Part shown: in pieces, positions 9,743 through 18,001 of the stretch
Position numbering within the stretch: position 1 is the first letter of the stretch
How the letters are laid out: each line of letters opens with the position of its first letter
NCBI GenBank assembly: GCA_900539755.1
Contig: UQDC01000007.1
Location: forward strand, 45,953 to 109,952
DNA: 64,000 nucleotides
Direction of reading: 5' to 3'
Origin: an uncultured Alistipes sp.
Lineage (GTDB): Bacteria > Bacteroidota > Bacteroidia > Bacteroidales > Rikenellaceae
Made by a program: the position numbers and the translations under genes
Notes under the pieces: generated by a model
Told to the model about the DNA's origin: nothing
The model's input: only the letters and a program-made list of their open reading frames with translations
The model's database searches: none

Positions 9743-12166
9743 ATGAAAAGAAAATTCGGTGTAGCTCTTTTGTTGTCCATGTGTGTTTGCTGGGGAACTT
9801 TTGCCCAAGGTCCTAAAAAAGATCCCTCCCGCAAAGCGGTGCAGGATTCGACCAAGGTGAAAGATGCCTCTTCGTCCAAAGAGGAGGCAAACCGTAATGT
9901 GATGCTGAATGCGGCAAGTGCCAATGGACCGCGTGAGATTCAGATCGGATTGCCTTCGGCAGATGTGAACGTGTTGGAAAACGGTGTTCCGGTTACTTAT
10001 GCTACCAATCCTCACAGTATTAACTCACAATGGCGTGCTGATGCCAGCTTGAGCCATGTGGGGCTGTTGAAAATTTCCGAAACCGCCATTAAAACCGGTA
10101 ATATCGGATATGCGGTCAATTCGACGACCCAACTGGGTGAAAAGGGGTTTCACGGAACCTTCAATTACAAAACTAACCATTTTGGTCAGCAGGAGTTCTC
10201 ATTGAATGTCAACGGTGAGATGAAGCGTGACTGGTACTTTAGCGGTAACATTTATCAGGATTTTGATCCGGGTACTTTCAAGATTCAGTCCACACCTTTT
10301 CAGGACCGCACCCAGATTTATAAATTCGCATTGACGAAACGTTATCATAACAATCGCGGTTCATTTACTGCGCTGTACAATTACAGTAACAGCCATCCGG
10401 TTTACAACTATGCCACGCAGTCTGCTCCGTTTATTTATGTCGGCGATGGTAGTGTCCGTGAGTTTGGTAAGTTCAAACTGGGTACCACATCTTACCTGCC
10501 GGTGGATAATGAGATGATCTATCGTGATATGCGGACAGGCGAGTTGAAAAAGACGACGCTGTATGATGCTTCGCAAAACAAAGCGAGTGGCATTACCTTG
10601 ATGAACGATTACACCTGGGATAACGGACTCAACCTTTCGACTGTGCTTAAATATGACCATTCGACCGGTTCGTTGGTTTACCAGACGCCGATGGAGTTGA
10701 AAAAACGTGCGGATGGTACGATTGATTATGAATATGAGGCACCCGATGGCAGTATGCAACCCTACACCGGCGAATATGTTCAGAGTCGCATGTCGTGTCT
10801 GAACCGTGGTTTGATCGATGAGATGATGTTTACGACCGAACTGTCACGCAAAACCTCGAATGGTACTTGGCGTTTGGGATTGAACGAGTGGTTTTACGAT
10901 ATTGATTACACCTCGAATACAACCATGTATGATCAGTCTGTACCGATGGATGGTAGCTATCCTGTACGGCTTTACAATCCCAACTATCAGAATACGCCGG
11001 GACGTGTATATGGTGGCAATGGTTATTACTATGATTTCAATAAAAATGCGTCAGAGTATTACAAAGGTTACGAAAATAAAGTGGCGCTCTATTTTACTCA
11101 CGATTGGGATGTAACCGATCGTTTGAATATCTATTATGGAGCGCGCTTCGAGTATCAGGCTTTGCGGGGACAGAATGCTGCCGTACGCAATCCGGAAGGA
11201 GATTACATTGGACGTCTGCCCGATTATCATATTGGAGCAACTGTTGTTCCGGTTTATGATGCTCAGGGCAATCGTACTGGTTATAAAGTGGGTAATGCCG
11301 GTGATCCCGAAGGTGTGTTGATTGCGCCCACCTCGATCGATCAAGATTGGTTTAACTATGCGCTGACCTTTGCAGCTACTTACAAAGTGACGGACCAGTT
11401 CGGTTTTACGGGTGACTTTACCTACATTACTCAACATCCTCGTATCGAGAATTTTGCACCGGCTACCATGCCCAATACGGATCGTATTTCGGTGCCGTTG
11501 GGACGTGTCGGTCTCTATTATAACAACAGTTGGTTGAGCTTGACATCGCTCTTCTCCTATATCTCGAAAACCAACAACAACTCGACGTTGAACCTGCAGC
11601 ACTCAGTAAACGGTCAGAATGAGATTCTGGCAGCTCCGTTGACTTATGATATTCAGACGATAGGATGGACAACCGATTTGGTGGCAAGACCATTCAAAGG
11701 GTTCGATTTCCACTTCCTGTTTACTTACCAGAAACCGACCTACAAGAAGTATGAGACATCGGTTACCTTCTCGGATGGTTATGTGGGAGAGATCAATGCG
11801 ACCGGAAATATCGTAGCCGAGATTCCGCAGGTGATTATTGAGATCGATCCGAGCTACATGATCACCAAAGATCTGAAAATCTGGACCAGCTTCCGCTATT
11901 TCAGTAAAACCTATGCCAATATCAACGATGCCTACTATTTCAACGGACGTTGGGAGACCTTTGGCGGATTGAACTGGCAGGTAAACAACCACTTGGCATT
12001 GGGTTGTACGGTGGTGAATTTCCTGAACCAAACCGGTGCGAAAGGCAGTATTGCCGGAGCGGAGCTGATCACCAAAGAGGAGGCGGGCAAATATGCCGGT
12101 ACCGTTATGGCGGGCAGTTACATCCGTCCCTTTACGGTTGAATTCTCGGCTCAGATCAAATTTTAA
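9743..12166 (+). CDS. TonB-dependent receptor-like outer membrane protein (no SusD partner)
   Basis: An 807-residue exported protein with signal peptide MKRKFGVALLLSMCVCWGTFA followed by Gln. Residues about 60-160 resemble a compact plug region (REIQIGLPSADVNVLENGVPV). The rest is aromatic-rich alternating beta strand ending in VEFSAQIKF, the terminal Phe typical of outer-membrane barrels. It lacks the carboxypeptidase-like N-terminal extension of SusC proteins and there is no SusD gene. It leads the operon with GH32, GH36 and an MFS importer, so it probably brings galactosyl-sucrose oligosaccharides across the outer membrane. That substrate is inference. Start could also be the ATG four codons upstream at 9731. 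Confidence 0.8.
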   Translation: MKRKFGVALLLSMCVCWGTFAQGPKKDPSRKAVQDSTKVKDASSSKEEANRNVMLNAASANGPREIQIGLPSADVNVLENGVPVTYATNPHSINSQWRADASLSHVGLLKISETAIKTGNIGYAVNSTTQLGEKGFHGTFNYKTNHFGQQEFSLNVNGEMKRDWYFSGNIYQDFDPGTFKIQSTPFQDRTQIYKFALTKRYHNNRGSFTALYNYSNSHPVYNYATQSAPFIYVGDGSVREFGKFKLGTTSYLPVDNEMIYRDMRTGELKKTTLYDASQNKASGITLMNDYTWDNGLNLSTVLKYDHSTGSLVYQTPMELKKRADGTIDYEYEAPDGSMQPYTGEYVQSRMSCLNRGLIDEMMFTTELSRKTSNGTWRLGLNEWFYDIDYTSNTTMYDQSVPMDGSYPVRLYNPNYQNTPGRVYGGNGYYYDFNKNASEYYKGYENKVALYFTHDWDVTDRLNIYYGARFEYQALRGQNAAVRNPEGDYIGRLPDYHIGATVVPVYDAQGNRTGYKVGNAGDPEGVLIAPTSIDQDWFNYALTFAATYKVTDQFGFTGDFTYITQHPRIENFAPATMPNTDRISVPLGRVGLYYNNSWLSLTSLFSYISKTNNNSTLNLQHSVNGQNEILAAPLTYDIQTIGWTTDLVARPFKGFDFHFLFTYQKPTYKKYETSVTFSDGYVGEINATGNIVAEIPQVIIEIDPSYMITKDLKIWTSFRYFSKTYANINDAYYFNGRWETFGGLNWQVNNHLALGCTVVNFLNQTGAKGSIAGAELITKEEAGKYAGTVMAGSYIRPFTVEFSAQIKF

Positions 12167-12238
12167 TTGATCGTATTGCCGGACAAAGTGTTAATAAGGT
12201 GTTGTAAAATTTTAACTTGCATAAATCCCTAAAGATAA

Positions 12239-12365
12239 AGATACATTGCTGACGCTCCACGTGATCGCGTGTAAACCATATGTATCTTATAAAAGCAGAT
12301 GTGTGAGGGCCAGACAATGTTTTCGGCAGTTGAGTCGTATCTCACGTTGGCTTAGCAATGTATCT
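12239..12365 (+). promoter_or_regulatory. Candidate structured leader with two mutually exclusive helices
   Basis: Between the receptor stop and the GH32 start, AGATACATTGCT (12239-12250) is perfectly complementary to AGCAATGTATCT (12354-12365), closing a 127-base element. The same left arm (AAGATACAT, 12238-12246) is also perfectly complementary to ATGTATCTT at 12280-12288. The two pairings exclude each other, as in attenuators and riboswitches. Smaller helices are possible inside (CACG/CGTG near 12258-12271; GTGAG/CTCAC near 12303-12345). It ends 56 bases before the GH32 start. No known RNA family was recognised. Confidence 0.45.
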
Positions 12366-12421
12366 GTTTGGGATAGGGAAATATATAGTGATTTAATCAG
12401 GTAAATAAAAATAATTCAATC

Positions 12422-14293
12422 ATGAAACGTTGGGTCAATTGGGCTGTGTTGGCGATGTTCGGTTGGGCAGCTGTAAGCTGCCAGTCGTCACAGGGCGGTT
12501 TGTCATATGAGTCTCAGGGGGATTCGTTGACAGTAGTACATATTACGCAACCTTCGAAATATCTGTTGTTGCCGATTCAGGAATCCTGCAACGAGAGTAA
12601 AGTAAAGTTAGTGACCGGTTCTCCGGCCGATATGGCTATGGATGTGCGTCTGGCTGTGGACAGCATCGATTATTACGTTCCGTTCGAATTGCCACAGGGC
12701 GATTCGAATGCAACCGTCACCATTGCCGGTATCGGTCAGGATGCAATTTGCTGGGACAGCATCAAATTGTCCGACAAATTCGATGTGACCAATACGGATT
12801 ATTACCGTCCGATCTATCACCATACGCCGCTGTACGGATGGATGAACGATCCTAATGGCATGGTGTACAAAGATGGAGAATATCATCTTTACTATCAGTA
12901 CAATCCTTACGGTTCACGTTGGGGCAATATGCACTGGGGACATTCGGTCAGCAAAGATCTGATCCATTGGGAGCATCTCAAACCTGCTATTGCACGCGAT
13001 ACGTTGGGACATATCTTCTCGGGTAGTGCTGTTGTGGATAAAAACAATACGGCCGGCTATGGTAAAGATGCGATTATTGCCCTCTACACTTCGGCCAGCG
13101 ATGAGCATGGCCAAATCCAGTGCCTTGCATACAGCACCGACAACGGTCGTACCTATACCAAGTATGAGCACAATCCGGTGTTGACTCCGTTCGATGGTCT
13201 GAAAGATTTCCGTGATCCTAAGGTCTTCTGGTTCGAACCGGCCGGGAAATGGTATATGATCGTTTCGGCGGACAAGGAGATGCGTTTCTATGAGTCATCG
13301 AATCTCAAAGATTGGAGCTATCTGAGTGCATTCGGGCAGGGCTATGGTGTGCAGCCCAATCAGTTTGAGTGTCCGGATTTCATCCAGCTGCCGGTCAATG
13401 GCGATCCTAACAACAAAAAATGGGTGATGATTGTCAACATCAACCCCGGATGCCTGTTTGGCGGCAGTGCTACCGAATATTTTGTCGGCGATTTCGACGG
13501 TAAAACCTTCAAATGTGATACCGACAAAGAGGTGACCAAATGGCTTGATTGGGGTAAGGACCACTATGCGGCAGTCTGCATTTCGAATGTCGATGGACGT
13601 GAGATCGCTGTGCCCTGGATGAGCAACTGGCAGTATGCGAACTATACTCCGATCCGTCAATATCGTGGCGCTAATGGGCTGCCACGTGAATTGTCACTTT
13701 ATACAAAAGATGGCCAAACCTATATGGCTGCCAATGTGGTTCCTGAAGCACGCCAGTTGCGTAAAGAGGGCCGCACCTTGAATACAATCGCACTTAAAGG
13801 TGAGGACTACAAACTCGACAAGATGTTGCCCACCAATGATGGTGCTTACGAGATGGTGATGGACATCGTACCGGGCAGTGCTCAGGTGGTTGGCCTGGAG
13901 CTCTACAACGCCAAAGGGGAGAAGAGTCTGATCTATCTCGATATGAAATCCATGAAGCTGGTGATGGATCGTTCGGAGAGTGGCCTGACGGCTTTCGGCG
14001 AGAAATCGGAGCCACATGCAATCGAAAATCACGACCGTCGCAAGACCAATTCGATCAATTATAAAAACGATTTTGCGCTGGGTACGTGGGCTCCGCTCAA
14101 CCTCTGCGAAGGCAAACGCTACCATCTCGATATTTTCGTGGACAAATGCTCGGTAGAGATTTTTGTGGATGGTGGACGCATCGCCATGACCAATCTGATC
14201 TTCCCGACTGAACCGTACAACAGCGTGCGTTTTTATGCTGAGGGTGGTGAAGCATCTGTGGAAAATGTGGAAATTTTCCGTTTGGGATTGTAA
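12422..14293 (+). CDS. GH32 beta-fructosidase lipoprotein (levanase/inulinase/invertase type)
   Basis: A 623-residue glycoside hydrolase family 32 enzyme that releases terminal fructose from sucrose-type sugars or fructans. A lipoprotein signal ends in AVSC with Cys20 as lipidation site. Residues about 25-130 form an N-terminal beta domain like the DUF4980 module found on Bacteroidetes GH32 proteins. The five-blade propeller starts at 137 with WMNDPNG (nucleophile D143), continues with FRDP (transition-state stabiliser D265) and FECPDF (acid/base E316). The C-terminal beta-sandwich ends around YHLDIFVDKCSVEIFVDGG. Localisation is periplasmic or outer-membrane. It is in one operon with the receptor, GH36 and importer. 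The mixed GH32/GH36 context favours cleavage of the Glc-Fru bond in sucrose or raffinose. Confidence 0.93.
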   Translation: MKRWVNWAVLAMFGWAAVSCQSSQGGLSYESQGDSLTVVHITQPSKYLLLPIQESCNESKVKLVTGSPADMAMDVRLAVDSIDYYVPFELPQGDSNATVTIAGIGQDAICWDSIKLSDKFDVTNTDYYRPIYHHTPLYGWMNDPNGMVYKDGEYHLYYQYNPYGSRWGNMHWGHSVSKDLIHWEHLKPAIARDTLGHIFSGSAVVDKNNTAGYGKDAIIALYTSASDEHGQIQCLAYSTDNGRTYTKYEHNPVLTPFDGLKDFRDPKVFWFEPAGKWYMIVSADKEMRFYESSNLKDWSYLSAFGQGYGVQPNQFECPDFIQLPVNGDPNNKKWVMIVNINPGCLFGGSATEYFVGDFDGKTFKCDTDKEVTKWLDWGKDHYAAVCISNVDGREIAVPWMSNWQYANYTPIRQYRGANGLPRELSLYTKDGQTYMAANVVPEARQLRKEGRTLNTIALKGEDYKLDKMLPTNDGAYEMVMDIVPGSAQVVGLELYNAKGEKSLIYLDMKSMKLVMDRSESGLTAFGEKSEPHAIENHDRRKTNSINYKNDFALGTWAPLNLCEGKRYHLDIFVDKCSVEIFVDGGRIAMTNLIFPTEPYNSVRFYAEGGEASVENVEIFRLGL

Positions 14294-14349
14294 TGCGGAG
14301 ACGTTATCTTTAGATTGAAAATTGTGTTAATCAGATGAACCTAAACTAT

Positions 14350-16545
14350 ATGAAACGTATTGTTGCCATGATCGGATTGGCTTTGACTCTGCAGGGGGTA
14401 CGTGCTGCAACCGCAGAACAGCAGGTGATCCGCATCTCGACGGATAAAACGGATCTTGTATTACAAGTGGCTCCCAACGGCCGTCTGTATCAAACCTATT
14501 TGGGCGAAAAACTGTTGCATGCCGATGAGTTGAAAAAGCTGAAATGGAATGTGCATTCCGGTTCGGATGTCAGTGTAGGTTTGCGGGGTTGGGAGGTTTA
14601 CAGCGGATCCGGCAACGAGGACTATTTTGAACCGGCCATTGCGGTAACTCATAACGATGGCAATGCTTCGACCTGGCTCTATTATGTCTCCTCTTCGAGC
14701 AAAGCGGTCGAAGGTGGAACCCAAACCGATATCGTGTTGCGAGATGACCGTTATCCGGTTGAGGTGACGCTCCACTATGTGGCTTACGCCAAAGAAAACG
14801 TGATCAAAACCTGGAGCGAAATCCGGCATCAGGAGAAGAAACCGATCCAGTTGTCACGCTACGCCTCGACCATGCTCTATTTCTGTCGTGAGGCCTATTA
14901 TCTTACGGAGTTCAGCAGCGACTGGTCCCGTGAGGTCCAGATGAGTACGCAACGGCTGTTGGCCGGTAAGAAGATTCTCGATACCAAATTGGGTAGCCGT
15001 GCCGCTATGATCATGCAGCCCTTCTTTACGCTCGGGTTGGGACAACCGGCTGAGGAGATGCAGGGAGATGTCCTGATGGGTACTTTGGGATGGACCGGCA
15101 ATTTCAGCTTTACTTTTGAGGTGGATAACGTCGGCAATCTGCGCGTGATTCCGGCGATCAATCCTTATGCTTCGAACTATCAGCTGTCTGCTGGCGAGAC
15201 CTTTACTACGCCTGAGTTCATCTTTACACTGAGCTCGAATGGAACAGGGGAGGGAAGCCGCAATTTACAGAACTGGGCTCGTAATTATCAGCTCAAAGAT
15301 GGAAAAGGCAGCCGGATGACACTGCTCAATAACTGGGAGAATACGATGTTCGATTTCGATCAGCAGATGTTGGGTAATTTGATGATGGAGGCCAAAGATT
15401 TGGGTGTGGATATGTTCCTGCTCGACGACGGTTGGTTTGGCAATGACCATCCACGCAACAGCGATACGGCCGGACTGGGTGATTGGGAGGCCAACCGCGC
15501 CAAATTGCCGGGCGGTGTGCCTGCGTTGATTGAGGCTGCCGATGAGGCTGGTGTGAAATTCGGCATCTGGATTGAGCCGGAGATGGTGAATCCCAAAAGC
15601 GATCTTTTCGAAAAGCACCCCGATTGGGCGATTCACTATCCAAACCGAGATGTTTACTACTATCGCAACCAGCTGGTCCTCGATATGAGTAATCCCGAGG
15701 TTCAGGACTATTCGTTTGGAATTATTGACCGTTTGTTAACGGAAAATCCCCGTTTGGCTTACTTCAAATGGGATTGCAACAGCCCGATTACCAATATCTA
15801 CTCTCCTTATTTGAAAGAGAAGCAGAGTCAGTTGTATATTGATCATGTGCGTGGCGTGTATAATGTCATGCAGCGGGTCAAAGCAAAATATCCGGACCTG
15901 CCGATGATGCTCTGTTCAGGTGGTGGTAGCCGTTGTGATTACGAGGCGTTGAAATATTTTACGGAATTTTGGTGCAGCGATAATACCGACCCTGTGGATC
16001 GTTGCTACATTCAGTGGGGATTTTCGCAATTCTTCCCGGCCAAGGCGATGTGTGCGCATGTGACCAGCTGGAATAAAATGGCTTCGATCAAATTCCGTAC
16101 GGATGTGGCCTCGATGTGCAAATTGGGTTTCGATATCGGACTCAAGGAGCTCTCGGCCGATGAATTGCTCTTCTGCCAGCAGGCGGTTGCCAACTGGAAA
16201 CGTTTGGTGCCGGCGATCATGGATGGTGAACAGTATCGGTTGGTCTCTCCATACACCTCGAATCATATGGCTGTCAACTATGTCAGTCAGGATCGCAGCA
16301 GCGCCGTGCTTTTTGCCTACGACATTTATCCCCGTTTCCAGGAGAAGCTGATCCCGGTTAAGTTCCAGGGACTCGATCCCAACCGCATGTACCGGATTGA
16401 AGAGATCAACCTGATGCCTGGTACCGTTTCGACTCTTGCATCGAATGGAGAGGTCTTCTCGGGAGATTATCTGATGAAGGTGGGTATTGAGGTGTTCGGT
16501 TTCCGCCCGCTGCATAGCCACGTAATCGAATTGATCGCACAATAA
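14350..16545 (+). CDS. GH36 alpha-galactosidase
   Basis: A 731-residue alpha-galactosidase of family 36, which removes terminal alpha-linked galactose from raffinose, stachyose or melibiose. A signal peptide (MKRIVAMIGLALTLQGVRA) sends it to the periplasm. An N-terminal beta-supersandwich precedes the TIM barrel, where the nucleophile is the Asp of FKWDCN (D475) and the acid/base lies in SDNTD (543-547). Substrate loops LLDDGWFG and WIEPEMVNP are also present. An in-frame ATG five codons upstream (14335) is possible. It lies 56 bases after GH32 and 20 bases before the MFS gene, so the three are almost surely co-transcribed. Confidence 0.93.
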   Translation: MKRIVAMIGLALTLQGVRAATAEQQVIRISTDKTDLVLQVAPNGRLYQTYLGEKLLHADELKKLKWNVHSGSDVSVGLRGWEVYSGSGNEDYFEPAIAVTHNDGNASTWLYYVSSSSKAVEGGTQTDIVLRDDRYPVEVTLHYVAYAKENVIKTWSEIRHQEKKPIQLSRYASTMLYFCREAYYLTEFSSDWSREVQMSTQRLLAGKKILDTKLGSRAAMIMQPFFTLGLGQPAEEMQGDVLMGTLGWTGNFSFTFEVDNVGNLRVIPAINPYASNYQLSAGETFTTPEFIFTLSSNGTGEGSRNLQNWARNYQLKDGKGSRMTLLNNWENTMFDFDQQMLGNLMMEAKDLGVDMFLLDDGWFGNDHPRNSDTAGLGDWEANRAKLPGGVPALIEAADEAGVKFGIWIEPEMVNPKSDLFEKHPDWAIHYPNRDVYYYRNQLVLDMSNPEVQDYSFGIIDRLLTENPRLAYFKWDCNSPITNIYSPYLKEKQSQLYIDHVRGVYNVMQRVKAKYPDLPMMLCSGGGSRCDYEALKYFTEFWCSDNTDPVDRCYIQWGFSQFFPAKAMCAHVTSWNKMASIKFRTDVASMCKLGFDIGLKELSADELLFCQQAVANWKRLVPAIMDGEQYRLVSPYTSNHMAVNYVSQDRSSAVLFAYDIYPRFQEKLIPVKFQGLDPNRMYRIEEINLMPGTVSTLASNGEVFSGDYLMKVGIEVFGFRPLHSHVIELIAQ

Positions 16546-16565
16546 AACGCACATAATATCAAGTT

Positions 16566-17729
16566 ATGACTTCCAATCAATCCGTGAAAATTGGACGGCT
16601 GATCCCCGTCATGCTCTGCTTCTTTGCTATGGGCTTTGTCGATTTGGTGGGAATTGCCTCCAATTATGTCAAAGCCGATCTGAATCTGACCGATGGACAG
16701 GCCAATATTTTTCCGTCTCTGGTCTTTTTCTGGTTTCTGATCTTTTCCGTGCCGACCGGCATTTTGATGAACCGTATCGGTCGCCGTAAAACCGTATTGC
16801 TCAGTCTGATCGTCACATTTTTTTCACTGTTGCTGCCGATCTTCGGAGATAGTTACCTGATCATGCTCTGTTCTTTCTCCTTGTTGGGGATTGGTAATGC
16901 GTTGATGCAGACTTCGTTGAATCCGCTGCTGAGTAATATTATTTCGGGTGATAAGCTGGCCAGCTCACTGACCTTCGGGCAGTTTGTCAAGGCTATAGCC
17001 TCGTTCCTGGCTCCCTATATCGCCATGTGGGGCGCTACGCAGGCCATTCCGAGCCTCGGATTGGGATGGCGGGTGCTGTTCCCGATCTATATGATTGTTG
17101 CTGTGGTAGCTGTGCTTTGGCTTGGAGCGACCCAGATTGAAGAGGAGCAACCCGATAAGGCTTCGGGGTTTGTTGCCTGCTTCAAACTGTTGGGCAAACC
17201 GTTCGTCCTGCTCTGTTTCTTGGGAATTATGTGCCATGTGGGTATCGATGTCGGAACCAATACCACAGCACCGAAAATCCTGATGGAACGTATGGGAATG
17301 ACGCTCGACAACGCATCGTTTGCGACCAGTCTCTATTTTATTTTCCGTACGATCGGATGTTTTGCCGGTGCGATCATTTTGCGCAGCGTATCTTCCAAAT
17401 CCTTCTTTTTAGTCAGTGTCGGACTGATGTTGGTGGCGATGATTGCGCTGTTGGTGTCTGAAGTTCAGTATGTGATCTATACGGCAATCGCATTGATCGG
17501 TTTAGGAAACTCCAATGTTTTCCCGATTATCTTCTCGCAAGCGTTGCTCGATCAACCTGATAAGAAAAACGAGATTTCAGGTTTGATGATTATGGGCCTG
17601 TTTGGAGGAACCATCTTCCCGTTGCTGATGGGATTTACGAGTGACATCATGGGGCAGAACGGAGCTATTGCCGTGATGACGATTGGTGTCCTCTATCTGC
17701 TGCTTTATACTGCGAAAATTAAAAGATAA
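16566..17729 (+). CDS. MFS sugar transporter (FHS/GlcP-like)
   Basis: A 387-residue transporter with about 12 transmembrane helices and the MFS loop signature MNRIGRRKTVLL between helices 2 and 3. Sequence style (NPLLSNIISGDKLASSLTFGQFVKAIASFLAPYI) resembles the fucose/glucose/galactose:H+ symporter group. As the last gene of the operon it would import the monosaccharides or sucrose released by the periplasmic GH32 and GH36 enzymes; the exact sugar is unknown. The stop codon is followed by a strong terminator at 17757, which closes the operon. Confidence 0.85.
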   Translation: MTSNQSVKIGRLIPVMLCFFAMGFVDLVGIASNYVKADLNLTDGQANIFPSLVFFWFLIFSVPTGILMNRIGRRKTVLLSLIVTFFSLLLPIFGDSYLIMLCSFSLLGIGNALMQTSLNPLLSNIISGDKLASSLTFGQFVKAIASFLAPYIAMWGATQAIPSLGLGWRVLFPIYMIVAVVAVLWLGATQIEEEQPDKASGFVACFKLLGKPFVLLCFLGIMCHVGIDVGTNTTAPKILMERMGMTLDNASFATSLYFIFRTIGCFAGAIILRSVSSKSFFLVSVGLMLVAMIALLVSEVQYVIYTAIALIGLGNSNVFPIIFSQALLDQPDKKNEISGLMIMGLFGGTIFPLLMGFTSDIMGQNGAIAVMTIGVLYLLLYTAKIKR

Positions 17730-17756
17730 AACTTTCGGTAGTAGAAGATAAAAAGT

Positions 17757-17787
17757 AGCCCCGAGATTTCATGTAAATCTCGGGGCT
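17757..17787. terminator. Terminator closing the sugar operon
   Basis: A perfect 13-bp stem AGCCCCGAGATTT (17757-17769), loop CATGT, and its complement (17775-17787), followed by GCTCTATTTC. The T-run is weak but the stem is strong. Confidence 0.75.
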
Positions 17788-17954
17788 GCTCTATTTCTGG
17801 TCAAGATGTATTTTATGGGGGAAGCTGATACAGGGCAGGTAGCGTGTAGGTGGGATTGTGTGCAGGTCGTTTTGAAGTGATACGGTGACAGAGACAGGGG
17901 ATTTGTGTCCGCCTCTTTTTGAATTTGATCGATAGCGTGTTGGAAATAAATTGG

Positions 17955-17962
17955 TACCTTTG
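17955..17962 (+). promoter_or_regulatory. -7 promoter box (TACCTTTG) of the tricorn-like protease
   Basis: TACCTTTG fits TAnnTTTG. A transcript from about 17969 gives a leader of about 33 bases before the ATG at 18002 and excludes the in-frame ATG at 17951 as start. Confidence 0.45.
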
Positions 17963-18001
17963 AATTTCATTGATGAAGATTCAAAACTCAAACTCACAAT
18001 A

